Translations under genes and position numbers: made by a program | The notes under the pieces: generated by a model | What the model was told of the DNA's origin: nothing | The model's input: the letters and a program-made list of their open reading frames with translations, nothing else | Databases searched by the model: none | DNA from: Afipia clevelandensis ATCC 49720 | GTDB taxonomy: Bacteria; Pseudomonadota; Alphaproteobacteria; Rhizobiales; Xanthobacteraceae | Assembly (NCBI RefSeq): GCF_000336555.1 | Contig: NZ_KB375281.1 | Location: 507,815-571,814, forward strand | Reading direction: 5' to 3' | Length of the DNA stretch: 64,000 bases | In this document: in pieces, positions 18,118-29,511 of the stretch | Numbering within the stretch: the stretch's first letter is position 1 | Layout of the letters: every line of letters begins with the position of its first letter

Positions 18118-20043
18118 TCAGGTCTCCTGTACCGACAGAGTACGCTCGATCACGCCGACTTCACCCGACTCGTAACTGATCTGCGCTTTCATCAGCACCG
18201 TGCTCTGGCGATCGTAGATGGCGTCGATGATCGGCTTGTAGCGCTCCTCGACCACGTTGCGTCGAATCTTGCGCGTGCGCGTGATCTCGCCGTCGTCGGC
18301 ATCGAATTCCTTGTGAAGGCACACAAATTGTCGCAATTGCAATCCTTCGGGCAGCGTGGTGTTGACGTGCTTTACCGCCGCGGTCACGAGATCGATGACT
18401 TCCTGCTTCTGCGATAGATCGGCATAGGAGATATAAGAGATGCCGCGCAGCTCGGCCCACAGGCCGACCGCCTCCTTGTCGATGCAGACGATGGCCGCCA
18501 GCGTATCGCGCTCGCGTCCGAGCACCGCAGCGTCCTTGACATAAGGGCTGAACTTTAGGCGGTTCTCGATGTAGTTGGGAATATAGCGTTCGCCCTTGGC
18601 GGTGTGCACCACATCGGACAGGCGCCCCAGCACCACCAGATGACCGTCGGGTTCGACGTAACCGGCGTCGCCAGTATGCAACCAGCCGTCTTCGAGACTC
18701 TCGCGCGTCGCCTCTTCCTGGTTGAAGTATCCGCTGAACACGCTGCCGGAGCGAACCAGGATTTCGCCGGCGTCGCTGATACTGAGCTCTACGCCTGGCA
18801 GTGGGCGACCGACTGTGTGCAGCCGCACCTCGTCGAGGCTCTGGATCGCGTTATAAGCGCTGCTTTCGGTCTGGCCGTAGAGTTGGCGCAGTTTGATTCC
18901 GAGCGCGCGGTAGAACACGAAGGTATCCTCGCCCATCGCTTCGCCGCCGGTGAAAGCGCCGTACAATCGGGTCAGGCCGAGCTGGTCCTTAATCGGCCCG
19001 TAAACAAGCCACTCGCCGAGCGGGCTCAACAGCCGCTGCTTGAGAGTGGGCGGCTTGCCTTCGAGCTTTCGTTTCTCGGCGGCAATGGCCGACGCCATGA
19101 AAAAGCGGTAGGTCAGTTTTTTCAGCCAGGAGGAGTCTTCGATCCGCACCTGTATAGTTGTTAGGAGATTGTCCCAGCTGCGCGGCGCAGCGAGATAGAA
19201 TGTTGGCGCGATCTCGCGCAGGTTTTGCAGGACGGTCTCCTGGCGTTCGGGAATATTGATGGTGAAGTGCAGGGCTATTGCCGCACCCATCGTCACAGCG
19301 AAGTCGCCGACCCAGGCCATCGGCAAATAGGCCAGAATGCTTTCGCCGAACCGAAACGCGTCGCCCTGATAGGCGTTGCGCACGCCAGCCAACAGATTGC
19401 TGTGCGAAAGCACCACCCCCTTGGGTTTCCCGGTACTGCCGGATGAATGCACGAACACCGCCGGCCCTTCGGGCTGGGCGCGGTCGATCAAACGCTGCCG
19501 TGCCGCGTTGTCTGTGGCAAAGGATTGGGCACCCTTGGCCTGAAGCGCGTCCCATGAAATCTGTCCGGGACTGCCGTAGGCCGCCAATCCGCGCGGATCG
19601 TCGTAGATGATGTGGTCGATCACCGCGCCCTGCTCACGCAACTCAAGCATCTTGTCGACCTGCTCCTGGTCTTCGGCCAACATGAAGCGCGCACCCGCCT
19701 CATGAACGAAGTGCCTGATTTCATCGAGCGTCGCATCCGGATAGGCCGGCATCGCGTATCCACCGAGTGCACCGGCGGCCAGCATCCCCGCATAAAGCCG
19801 CGGCCGGTTGTCGCCTAGCACCAGCATGACTTCGCCCGCCTTGAAGCCCAACGCTTCGAGGCCCGCGGAGCAGCACATCACGCTGTCCAGCAGTTGCCGC
19901 CAGGTGGTTTCTTTCCAGATGCCCTTGCTCTTCTCCCGCATCGCCACGCGGTCGGGGAACACTTCGGCGTTCCGCGCCAGCACGCGGATCAGCGTGGTAT
20001 CGGTTTCGAAATTCCAGGCCGAGGTCGGCTCAGCGGACGGCAT
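18118..20043 (-). CDS. Long-chain-type acyl-CoA synthetase embedded in an ABC importer operon
   Basis: This 641-residue AMP-forming ligase has the phosphate-binding motif HSSGSTGKPKG (199-209), LPMAWVGDF, YGQTESS and the TGDAGYVEPDG hinge region. The C-terminal portion GERYIPNYIENRLKFSPYVKDA is typical of long-chain acyl-CoA synthetases. It overlaps the LivG-type gene by 14 bp and lies 3 bp before LivH. The order livG-ligase-livH-livM-livF-livK implies that the imported acid is converted to its CoA thioester on entry. The chain specificity is unknown. Confidence 0.88.
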   Translation of the reverse strand: MPSAEPTSAWNFETDTTLIRVLARNAEVFPDRVAMREKSKGIWKETTWRQLLDSVMCCSAGLEALGFKAGEVMLVLGDNRPRLYAGMLAAGALGGYAMPAYPDATLDEIRHFVHEAGARFMLAEDQEQVDKMLELREQGAVIDHIIYDDPRGLAAYGSPGQISWDALQAKGAQSFATDNAARQRLIDRAQPEGPAVFVHSSGSTGKPKGVVLSHSNLLAGVRNAYQGDAFRFGESILAYLPMAWVGDFAVTMGAAIALHFTINIPERQETVLQNLREIAPTFYLAAPRSWDNLLTTIQVRIEDSSWLKKLTYRFFMASAIAAEKRKLEGKPPTLKQRLLSPLGEWLVYGPIKDQLGLTRLYGAFTGGEAMGEDTFVFYRALGIKLRQLYGQTESSAYNAIQSLDEVRLHTVGRPLPGVELSISDAGEILVRSGSVFSGYFNQEEATRESLEDGWLHTGDAGYVEPDGHLVVLGRLSDVVHTAKGERYIPNYIENRLKFSPYVKDAAVLGRERDTLAAIVCIDKEAVGLWAELRGISYISYADLSQKQEVIDLVTAAVKHVNTTLPEGLQLRQFVCLHKEFDADDGEITRTRKIRRNVVEERYKPIIDAIYDRQSTVLMKAQISYESGEVGVIERTLSVQET

Positions 20044-20842
20044 GCGTCCCCCCGATATAGGCCTCGACGACCTTGGGATCGGCGACGACGTCGGCCGGAA
20101 TACCGCTGCCGATCATGGCGCCGTAATTCAGCGCCAGCATGCGATCGCAAATGCCGGTGATGACGTCCATGTGGTGTTCGATCAGCAGCACGGTCACTCC
20201 ACGCTCGTCGCGTGCATCGAGGATGAAACGCGCCATGTATTCCTTCTCCTCCTGGTTCATTCCCGCCATCGGCTCGTCGAGAACGAGGAAGCTTGGCTCG
20301 GCAGCCAGCGCGCGCGCCAATTCGACCCTTTTCTTAAGGCCGATCGGAATCCCATCGACCATTTCGTCGCGCACGCTTTCAAGCTGCAGGAAATCAATCA
20401 CATCTTCGACTGCGGCGCGATTCAACGTCTCGTCGCTGCGTGCAAGCCACCAGTAAAGTGCAGTGCGCGCCACACTGGGTTTCATATGGATGTGACGACC
20501 GAGAAGAATGTTGTCGAGCACGGTCATGCCGTTGAAGAGTGCCAAGTTCTGGAAAGTACGCGCGACGCCCAGGGTTGCGATATAATGAGGTGCTAAGCCT
20601 GTGATATCCCGCCCGTTGAGCAAGATGCGCCCGCGCTGAGGCGGATAAAAACCGGTAATCGCGTTGGTCAGGGTGGTCTTCCCGCACCCGTTAGGCCCGA
20701 CTAGCCCGAATATCTCGCCACGCTGAATCTGCATATCGATGCCGTTCAACGCGACGATGCCGCCAAAACGACGCTCGACTGATCGGCATTCGAGTACTGG
20801 GGCGTCGCCGCCACGATCCTTCAAGGTCACCTTCGCTCCCAT
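20030..20842 (-). CDS. ABC transporter ATP-binding protein (LivG type)
   Basis: This 270-residue ATPase has Walker A GPNGCGKTT (49-57), the LivG-type signature IPIGLKKRVELARAL, Walker B FLVLDEPMAGMNQEEKE and IEHHMDVI. It is the first gene of the six-gene importer-ligase operon. A palindromic operator candidate lies 39-56 bp upstream of the ATG. Its last 14 bases overlap the ligase gene. Confidence 0.93.
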   Translation of the reverse strand: MGAKVTLKDRGGDAPVLECRSVERRFGGIVALNGIDMQIQRGEIFGLVGPNGCGKTTLTNAITGFYPPQRGRILLNGRDITGLAPHYIATLGVARTFQNLALFNGMTVLDNILLGRHIHMKPSVARTALYWWLARSDETLNRAAVEDVIDFLQLESVRDEMVDGIPIGLKKRVELARALAAEPSFLVLDEPMAGMNQEEKEYMARFILDARDERGVTVLLIEHHMDVITGICDRMLALNYGAMIGSGIPADVVADPKVVEAYIGGTHAVR

Positions 20843-20880
20843 CTAGGCGCATTTTACTGTGCAGGTTATTTTTGCGTGAA

Positions 20881-20898
20881 ACCTAACAGGTGTTAGGT
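20881..20898. promoter_or_regulatory. Palindromic operator candidate (CTAACA-NN-TGTTAG class)
   Basis: ACCTAACA-GG-TGTTAGGT is a perfect 8-bp inverted repeat with a 2-base centre, 39 bp upstream of the LivG-type start. The same core occurs in the promoter regions of other genes up to 43 kb. It is best explained as the binding site of a shared regulator, probably the TetR protein at 43959-44618, although that pairing is inferred. Confidence 0.65.
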
Positions 20899-20932
20899 AG
20901 TAGCTGCAAGTGCCGAAACGACCGTACGAGCG

Positions 20933-21349
20933 TCACTGCGCGAGATAGGCGCCCCGCCCACTGGCTACGAGAACATGGCCACCATCGGTCACGCGTACGT
21001 CGGCAGTACTTATCCGGCGCCCCAGTTTAACCACAGTACCGCGCGCATGAACCGTCCCGCGTGTGGCTGGTCGATGATAATCGACGCGAAGATCTGCCGT
21101 GGCATTTACAATACCTCCGGCCGCGCGAATCGCATAAAGGCCCGTCAAATCGATTAGGGCAGCCAGGACACCACCGTGAGTTGCTTCGATCGCGGTATTC
21201 GCAACAAATTCCTCGCGCCAAGGCAGGGCAATTTCGATCTGTTCACGAGTGACCATGATGGCTTTCAATCCCAGCCATCGATGGAAAGGCGAGATCATCA
21301 AAGCCTTTTGAAATTCGGCGATAAAATCTTCGTTGTAGGGTCCGATCAT
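20933..21349 (-). CDS. PaaI-type hotdog thioesterase
   Basis: This 138-residue single hotdog-domain protein has the active-site segment ATHGGVLAALIDLTG (57-70), in which H58-GG and D67 are the family's conserved positions. The central strand reads TADLRVDYHRPA. Such enzymes hydrolyse acyl- or aroyl-CoA thioesters and often recycle CoA from dead-end intermediates in aromatic or branched-acid pathways. It lies at the 3' end of a minus-strand series that begins with the acyl-CoA dehydrogenase at 30675. Confidence 0.85.
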   Translation of the reverse strand: MIGPYNEDFIAEFQKALMISPFHRWLGLKAIMVTREQIEIALPWREEFVANTAIEATHGGVLAALIDLTGLYAIRAAGGIVNATADLRVDYHRPATRGTVHARGTVVKLGRRISTADVRVTDGGHVLVASGRGAYLAQ

Positions 21350-21465
21350 TCGCTCGTTCTTTTACTGCATATTCTTTCAGATCTTATTGACCAACTACCA
21401 TCTGATTTCATCGGCTCAGTTCCTACGACAAAGCTCTCGTAAATCGGTCGGCCATGATCGCGCGA

Positions 21466-22338
21466 CTAAACGTCGCGCGGAGAACCGTTACGTGATGGTA
21501 TTTGCGGCCCTCGAAAGAAATTGACGACGGCTTCGCTAAATGCATCATTTCGATCGCCAACGACCATATGACCTGCGCCAGCAATATCGGTGTATGCAGA
21601 GTGGGGAGCAAGTCGAAGAAACGATTGCGCAGCATCCACGCTTACCAAATTGCTTGAGCCACCGCGTATCAGGTGGACCGGCAGCTCAAGTTTTTCGGCG
21701 GCGTCCGTCAGTCGGCTGTCTGACTGGCCAACTTTATCATTTGTCATGGAACTTATAAATCGTGGATCCCAGTGCCAGCGAAGACGTCCGTCATCGCATC
21801 GTCTCAAATAGCGGTCGAGACCCTCCGAACGTTTCCGCCGCTCACGATCGGGCAAATAGTTGGCGATCGCATCGGCAGCTTCATCAGGCGAGGCGAAGCC
21901 GTCTGCTAAGTGCGCCCTCATGAAATCCAAGACATGCGCAACGCCGGCTGGCTCCATATTTGGCGTAATATCTACAAGCGTAAGCGAAGTGAAAGATCCC
22001 AATCGAAGTTCGCCTTCGGCTATCAAGCCTGCAAGGCCGCCAAGGGAGGCGCCGACGAGAGCTGGTTTCTCGCCAAGTTGATCAGATATCGCAAGGAGAT
22101 CCATCGCAAAGTCGTCGAGTTGGTAAGAGCCGGACGAGGACCATGCGCTCTCTCCGTGGCCACGCAGATCCATCGCAATCGCACTATACCCTGCCTCCTC
22201 TAGTGCTTTTGCAGTACGCGTCCACGCCAAGCGGGTTTGGCCTCCACCATGCGCCAGCAAGATTGGAGGACCCTCACCAAACACATCGGCTATAATTGTG
22301 TGGCCCTGGTCGCCAGAAAAAGTCTTTTGTCTTTTCAC
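21466..22338 (-). CDS. Alpha/beta hydrolase
   Basis: This is an alpha/beta-hydrolase of about 290 residues. The oxyanion segment LLAHGGGQTRL lies near 28-37, the nucleophile elbow GASLGG places serine near 98, and the histidine lies in GAGHMVVGD. The GTG at 22338 was chosen because GAGG stands at the right distance, but a TTG at 22350 is also open. It may hydrolyse an ester, lactone, ring ketone-derived acyl compound or CoA thioester in the pathway; the substrate cannot be told from sequence. Confidence 0.82.
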   Translation of the reverse strand: MKRQKTFSGDQGHTIIADVFGEGPPILLAHGGGQTRLAWTRTAKALEEAGYSAIAMDLRGHGESAWSSSGSYQLDDFAMDLLAISDQLGEKPALVGASLGGLAGLIAEGELRLGSFTSLTLVDITPNMEPAGVAHVLDFMRAHLADGFASPDEAADAIANYLPDRERRKRSEGLDRYLRRCDDGRLRWHWDPRFISSMTNDKVGQSDSRLTDAAEKLELPVHLIRGGSSNLVSVDAAQSFLRLAPHSAYTDIAGAGHMVVGDRNDAFSEAVVNFFRGPQIPSRNGSPRDV

Positions 22339-22435
22339 TTCGGTCCTCAACTATCTTCACGCCGTGTTCAAGTTGTTCCTCATTGAAAACGGCGTTGTTA
22401 ATACCGCCCCACGCTCGGCGACCGCAAAATCCTGT

Positions 22436-23941
22436 TTAAGAGTTTTCGGATTTGACTGAGGCGCGATCAAAAGCACCGTTTTCGGTCTTCGGCAGTTGAT
22501 CGACGAAAACAACGTGCTTTGGTTTCTTGTAGCGTGCGATTAGTCCAGCGACGAAGTCGATTATCTCGTCTGCGGTAACATTTGAGCCTGGTCGTCGCAC
22601 GCAGATCGCTTTGATGGCTTCGCTCCACTGGGGATCTGGCACGCCTATAACCGCGACATCGGCAATATCCGCATGTTGCCGAATCGCGTTTTCGACTTCT
22701 GCCGGATAAACATTCTCGCCACCCGTCTTAATCAATTCTTTCTCTGGAGCACGACCGGTGTACCAGAGATATCCATCGGCATCGAAATAACCGATGTCAC
22801 CGGTATGATGCCAGCCATTGCGGAAGGTGTGCGCGGTCTCGCCGTCGTTATCCCAATAACCTAAGAATACAGTGGGGCCGCGCACTACGATCTCGCCGAC
22901 TTGTCCGGTCGGCTTTTCCTTGTCGGCGCCATCGACGACCGCAACGGTGTGCCAGAAAAGGGGGCGCCCGGCGGATCCTGGCCTGTCGCGGTAGGGCGAT
23001 AGCGTTGCAAAGCCTGAAGTCTCGGACTGTCCAAACGCTGTCCAGAAAACAGAATGGGGGCAGTCCTTCTCGAAGCGTTCAATTGTTACCGGGGTATCCA
23101 GTCCCGTCACAGCGCGCAACGTCGTCAACTCGCCGCCTTTGGCCTGATCCATCAAACTTGCAAGCATCGGCGCGAATTCCGCCATCACCGTCACGCTTTC
23201 TGCGGCGATATCGCGAACCGCTTCCTGCGGATCAAATTTAGAAGTGATGACACTAGCGCCGCCGGCCTGCTGCACGGTCAGCATCAGGCCAAGGCCGGCG
23301 ACGTGAAACAGCGGCAACACACCAAGATTGACGTCACGCTCGGTCAGGCTCCAAGCCAGCATTAGCGAGCTGTGTGCCGCTAAAAGGTTAGTTTGCGACA
23401 ACAGCGCGCCGCGCGGCCGCCCACCCACAGCGGCGGTGTAAATAATTATGAAACCATCATTGCCACTGAAATGAACGTGAGACATCGACGCGTCCGAAGC
23501 CGGAAGAGCTGCGTAAGGCGCAAATGGCGCCGTGTGCTTGCTAATGCCGAAATAGCTACGGACCGAAGGGAGTGACTTTGTTAGGGCTGCAATAACTTCC
23601 TGGTATTCCGCACCCGCGACAATTAGAACTGGCGCGCCATCGGCGAGGACGTAGCCGATCTCTTCGGCATTAAGTCGGAAGTTGACCGGCAGCAAAACGG
23701 CGCCAAGCCACGCGACTGCACCGATCAAATCGATCATTTCGAGAGAGTTTTGCGAAAGGATGGCGACGCGATCACCGGATTTTACACCTTCGCGTGCAAG
23801 GCCGGCCGCCAACCGCTCGACCCTTTCAAGATATTCACGATGGGTGACGCGCTGACTTCCAAAAATGAACGCGGTGCGGTCTGGGAAAAACTCCGCATTT
23901 CGGCGATACACGTCGATTAATGTAAATTCTCTGAGGGACAT
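22436..23941 (-). CDS. AMP-binding acyl-CoA synthetase-like protein with altered motifs
   Basis: This 501-residue ANL-superfamily protein starts at an ATG preceded by GAGG; an upstream ATG at 23962 is less favoured. The fold markers are clear (GQSETSGFA, HTGDIGYFDADG, KTGGENVYPAEVE). The phosphate-binding loop, usually YTSGTTGxPKG, reads YTAAVGGRPRG (168-178). The C-terminal lysine motif, usually PKTxxGKIxR, reads PKTENGAFDR, so the adenylation lysine is absent. It may be a divergent ligase subfamily or may have lost the first half reaction. It lies between an alpha/beta hydrolase and a crotonase on the same strand. Confidence 0.8.
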   Translation of the reverse strand: MSLREFTLIDVYRRNAEFFPDRTAFIFGSQRVTHREYLERVERLAAGLAREGVKSGDRVAILSQNSLEMIDLIGAVAWLGAVLLPVNFRLNAEEIGYVLADGAPVLIVAGAEYQEVIAALTKSLPSVRSYFGISKHTAPFAPYAALPASDASMSHVHFSGNDGFIIIYTAAVGGRPRGALLSQTNLLAAHSSLMLAWSLTERDVNLGVLPLFHVAGLGLMLTVQQAGGASVITSKFDPQEAVRDIAAESVTVMAEFAPMLASLMDQAKGGELTTLRAVTGLDTPVTIERFEKDCPHSVFWTAFGQSETSGFATLSPYRDRPGSAGRPLFWHTVAVVDGADKEKPTGQVGEIVVRGPTVFLGYWDNDGETAHTFRNGWHHTGDIGYFDADGYLWYTGRAPEKELIKTGGENVYPAEVENAIRQHADIADVAVIGVPDPQWSEAIKAICVRRPGSNVTADEIIDFVAGLIARYKKPKHVVFVDQLPKTENGAFDRASVKSENS

Positions 23942-24024
23942 CGATTCCTCGATATTATGCACAATCCACGATTGCGAAGTGCTCTTTCAAATATTGTTCT
24001 TTGACACCGAGGTTGGGGCGTTTA

Positions 24025-24789
24025 TTAGCTCTCAAACTTTGCCTCGCGTTTTTCGAGGAAAGCAGCGATCCCTTCCTTTGCGTCTTGATGCATGAATAGA
24101 AGCGGAAAGCCATCGATTGCGTGCCGCATCTCGTCACCGCCGAGGCCGCGATTGTAGAACGATTTGGCCATCTGCACTGCGAGCTTCGGTTTCGATGCAA
24201 TTCGTTCGGCGAATTCCAAAGCGGCCTTGAGAAGATCGCCATGTGAAACTACTTTTAGTACGAGGCCTAGTCTCAATGCTTCATCCGCGGTGATTGGATC
24301 GCCAAGAACACTCATCTCTTTAGCTTTGGCGCGGCCGACAATATCGTGCAGACGCACGACAGCGAAACCCGGTAGCAGTCCGAGATTGATCTCTGGCACC
24401 GCAAAGCGCGCGCGGTCAGATGCAATGATAAAGTCCGAAGCGATCGCGAGTTCAAAGCCACCGCCGAAAGCAATACCATTGACGGCGGAGATGACCGGTT
24501 TGCGGCAATTTTCCGGTGCGGCTAGTACCGCTAAAACCTCGATCATGAACTGGCGTACTTTGTGTGGATCGAAATTAAATCCACTAATGTCGGCGCCGGC
24601 GCAAAATGCCTTGTCGCCATTGCCGGTGATGATGGCAACGCGAATATTGTCGTCTTCATTTACTTTCTGTAGGCCATCCAGAATACCGTCGCGGATGCCC
24701 GTGCTGAGCGCGTTGAGCTTGCCCGGATCGTCCAGCGTGAGGATGGCGATCTTTCCCTTAGTTTCATAGTTGACGCTGCCCAGTCTCAT
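24025..24789 (-). CDS. Enoyl-CoA hydratase
   Basis: This 254-residue crotonase keeps both hydratase glutamates, E113 in GGGFELAIASD and E133 in AVPEINLG, and the oxyanion segment FCAGADI (62-68). It is the most canonical hydratase of the island. It follows the carboxylase-SDR series on the same strand after a 228-bp gap and precedes the divergent-motif ligase. The hydration step after the acyl-CoA dehydrogenase or carboxylase is the likely role. Confidence 0.9.
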   Translation of the reverse strand: MRLGSVNYETKGKIAILTLDDPGKLNALSTGIRDGILDGLQKVNEDDNIRVAIITGNGDKAFCAGADISGFNFDPHKVRQFMIEVLAVLAAPENCRKPVISAVNGIAFGGGFELAIASDFIIASDRARFAVPEINLGLLPGFAVVRLHDIVGRAKAKEMSVLGDPITADEALRLGLVLKVVSHGDLLKAALEFAERIASKPKLAVQMAKSFYNRGLGGDEMRHAIDGFPLLFMHQDAKEGIAAFLEKREAKFES

Positions 24790-25017
24790 CGCGGTCTTCC
24801 TTACCCTATTGCGTCAGACCTTTAGTGAACGCTCAAATCTGAATTTCGATTTTCGCAGAATCTTTTATCGCCGGCGGCTCCAATGACGCGCTTCTGACGC
24901 CGAATGCTCGCTCGCCGATTGGCGGTGATGGTCGCGACGAAGTCTTTGGCGTCATGAATGATCTCTTCTTAGGTACGATCAAACGGAGCTCCGTTTTGGC
25001 GAAATTGACAGCTGATT

Positions 25018-25812
25018 TCAGCCAATCATGGTGTACCCGCCCGAGACCGACAGAACTTGGCCGGTGACATGACCGGCAGCGGCGGACGAGAGGAACGTCA
25101 CGGCGTTGGCGATATCGTTCGGGCGACCGAGCTTGCGCAGAGGCAGCGCCTTGGCAACTTTCTCGAATTGCTCGGCTGTGAACATTGAATCGGGCTTTGT
25201 CCACATGCTGTTGGTACCAACTTCTTCCGTATCTACGGGCACAGTGACACCAGGGCAAACGACGTTGCAGCGGATCCCGTATCGGCCGTTCTCTTTAGCA
25301 ATGGTCTTCATAAAAGAATTGATAGCGGCCTTCACCCCACCATAAACCGCCTCGCGCGGTTCGCCAGAGCGGCTTGCGTCGGAACTGATTGACACGATAG
25401 CACCGGTGTTCTTCGGAATCATGATATCTAGCGCGCACTTGGTGCAGTTGAGCACGCCAACATAATTGATCTGGATGATCTTCTGCCAGAACTCGGGCGT
25501 TGTCTGAGTGAAGAACATTAGTTGATCCCAGCCAACGTTGTTGACGAGCACATCGACCGTGCCATGCTTCTCCGTCGCGGCCTTGAACATGGCTTTCACC
25601 TGATCGAAATCGGTCACGTCGGTTTTGACCACCTGAACGCTGGCGGCGCCATTCTTCCGCGCAAGTTCGGCAACTTTTTCAGCCTGCGACTGGTCGAGAT
25701 CGCCAATTGTAATATTGGCACCCTCGGCCGCAAACCCGAGCACAATAGCTCTGCCGATGTTCGAACCACCGCCAGTGACGACGACCGATTTTCCCTTAAG
25801 GTCAAGAATCAT
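25018..25812 (-). CDS. SDR-family hydroxyacyl-CoA dehydrogenase, BadH-like
   Basis: This 264-residue SDR has TGGGSNIG (13-20), NNVG (91-94), a serine at 143-144, Y157 and K161, and ends HVTGQVLSVSGGYTMIG. That tail closely resembles BadH, the 2-hydroxycyclohexanecarboxyl-CoA dehydrogenase of Rhodopseudomonas palustris. The ATG at 25812 has GGGAG eight bases upstream; a TTG at 25827 is an alternative. It follows the carboxylase alpha gene by 26 bp. It may oxidise an alicyclic or branched 3-hydroxyacyl-CoA. BadH similarity is by recollection of motifs only. Confidence 0.82.
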   Translation of the reverse strand: MILDLKGKSVVVTGGGSNIGRAIVLGFAAEGANITIGDLDQSQAEKVAELARKNGAASVQVVKTDVTDFDQVKAMFKAATEKHGTVDVLVNNVGWDQLMFFTQTTPEFWQKIIQINYVGVLNCTKCALDIMIPKNTGAIVSISSDASRSGEPREAVYGGVKAAINSFMKTIAKENGRYGIRCNVVCPGVTVPVDTEEVGTNSMWTKPDSMFTAEQFEKVAKALPLRKLGRPNDIANAVTFLSSAAAGHVTGQVLSVSGGYTMIG

Positions 25813-25838
25813 ATCAATCACTCCCAATTTTATACTGA

Positions 25839-27836
<1,998 letters not shown>

Positions 27837-27855
27837 TTAACGCTTTCCTCCGCCA

Positions 27856-29463
27856 TCACATCCTGAATACGCCGAAATCCGTATCCTGCTGCGGCAGACG
27901 ACCGGCAAGGTCAAATAGCAACGCCATCACATTGCGGGTCTCGAGCGGATCGATCACCATGTCGCACCAAGTATTGCGTGCGAAGCTGTAGGCGTTGGCA
28001 AACTCTTCGAACGTCTTGCGTACAGGCGATCGGTAAGCCTCGCGCTCTTCGTCGGTCCAAGTGGTGCCATCCCGTTTGTGGATATCGTCCCTGACCATGG
28101 CGAGCGTGTTTGCGGCTTGATCCGGCCCCATGATCGCCGACCGGCCGTGCGGCCACATCATCATCGCATTTGGCTTGAAAGCGCGGCCGCACATCGCAAG
28201 GTAGCCGGCGCCATATGAGTTGCCGATGATCAAGGTGTATTTGGGCACGTTGGCGCTCGCCATCGCTGTGATCATCTTAGCACCGTGCTTGGCGATGCCA
28301 CCTTCTTCGGCCTCGCGCCCGACCATGAACCCAGTGACATCGGCCATAAACAGGAGGGGAATATTTCGCTTGCAGCAAAGGTCGATGAAGTGGGTCGCCT
28401 TCAGCGCGCATTCGGAAAACAGGACGCCGTTGTTACAAAGAATTCCGATTTCAAACCCCATGATACGCGCAAACCCGGTGATCAGGGTCTCGCCATATAG
28501 CGGCTTGAACTCGTGAAACTCGCTGCCATCGACCAGCCGCGCAACAATCTCTCGATTGTTGGTCGGAATACGTGGGTCCGCGCTAATCAGCCCATAAATG
28601 TCCTTGGGGTCGAAGAGCGGCTCACGCGGTGACGCCAAGTTCCACCGTTGTACGGGAATGTCGCCGAGATTAGCGACGATATCGCGGGTAATCGCAATCG
28701 CGTGGCTGTCACTTTCCGCCAGATGGTCAGTAACACCGCTGACGCGACTATGCATTTCACCGCCGCCGAGCGCTTCTACGCCGACCTCTTCCTTGGTCGC
28801 GGCATAGACGAGTTGCGGCCCGCCCAGAAACATCGCGCCCTGATTGCGAACAATGACGGTCTCGTCGCAGAGCGCCGGCATGTAAGCGCCGCCTGCGGTC
28901 GAGGGGCCGTGAACGATTGCGATCTGTGCGATACCCTCGCTCGACATCCGGACCTGATTGTAAAAGATCGATCCGAACTGGCCGTCGTCGGGAAAAATGT
29001 TGGGTTGATCCGGCAGGTTCGCACCGCCTGATTGCACCATGGTGACGCAAGGCAGTCGATGCTGCCAGGCGAACTTCTGTGCACGAACGTGTTTCTTGCA
29101 GGTTATGCCGTAATAAGTGCCGCCTTTCACCGTGGCGTCGTTGGCGATTATCATGCAGGCCCGGCCCGATATCATCCCGACGCCAGTGATAATGCCGCCG
29201 CCGGGCGGCACGCCTTCGTACATGCCTTCGCCCGCAAGTTGGCAAAATTCAAGGAACGGCGAGCCGGGATCGAGCAAAGCGGCGATACGTTCGCGCGGCA
29301 GCAACTGCTTGCGCTCCTTGTGCAATTGACGCGCACGTTCGGGCCCGCCCAACCGTGCCGCTGCGCGGCGCTCGTGCAAATCGGCGATTCTCACGCCGTA
29401 GGCGTCGCGGTTGCGGCGATAATCTTCGCTCGCAACAGACACATCGGACTTCATAAGAGACAT
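27856..29463 (-). CDS. Acyl-CoA carboxylase beta subunit (MccB/geranyl-CoA type)
   Basis: This 535-residue carboxyltransferase has the two crotonase-like halves of the AccD/MccB family. GGGIITGVGMISGR, then NDATVKGGTYYGITCKKH, and GGAYMPALCDETV lie in the first half; FMADVTGFMVGREAEEGGIAKHGAKM lies in the second. These lines resemble 3-methylcrotonyl-CoA and geranyl-CoA carboxylases more than propionyl-CoA carboxylases. The ATG at 29463 is preceded by AGGAAAG. Position between an acyl-CoA dehydrogenase and the alpha subunit mirrors leucine (Liu) and acyclic-terpene (Atu) operons. The exact substrate is uncertain. Confidence 0.9.
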   Translation of the reverse strand: MSLMKSDVSVASEDYRRNRDAYGVRIADLHERRAAARLGGPERARQLHKERKQLLPRERIAALLDPGSPFLEFCQLAGEGMYEGVPPGGGIITGVGMISGRACMIIANDATVKGGTYYGITCKKHVRAQKFAWQHRLPCVTMVQSGGANLPDQPNIFPDDGQFGSIFYNQVRMSSEGIAQIAIVHGPSTAGGAYMPALCDETVIVRNQGAMFLGGPQLVYAATKEEVGVEALGGGEMHSRVSGVTDHLAESDSHAIAITRDIVANLGDIPVQRWNLASPREPLFDPKDIYGLISADPRIPTNNREIVARLVDGSEFHEFKPLYGETLITGFARIMGFEIGILCNNGVLFSECALKATHFIDLCCKRNIPLLFMADVTGFMVGREAEEGGIAKHGAKMITAMASANVPKYTLIIGNSYGAGYLAMCGRAFKPNAMMMWPHGRSAIMGPDQAANTLAMVRDDIHKRDGTTWTDEEREAYRSPVRKTFEEFANAYSFARNTWCDMVIDPLETRNVMALLFDLAGRLPQQDTDFGVFRM

Positions 29464-29511
29464 CGCAGACAACTTTCCTGATTGAGCGCTCTCGGTTTTC
29501 TGGGTCGTACC

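Noticed and set aside
24790-25017. Possible small gene between the crotonase and the BadH-like SDR
   Set aside because: The minus-strand frame covering it (24833-25258) mostly overlaps the SDR gene in another frame and shows no recognisable features.
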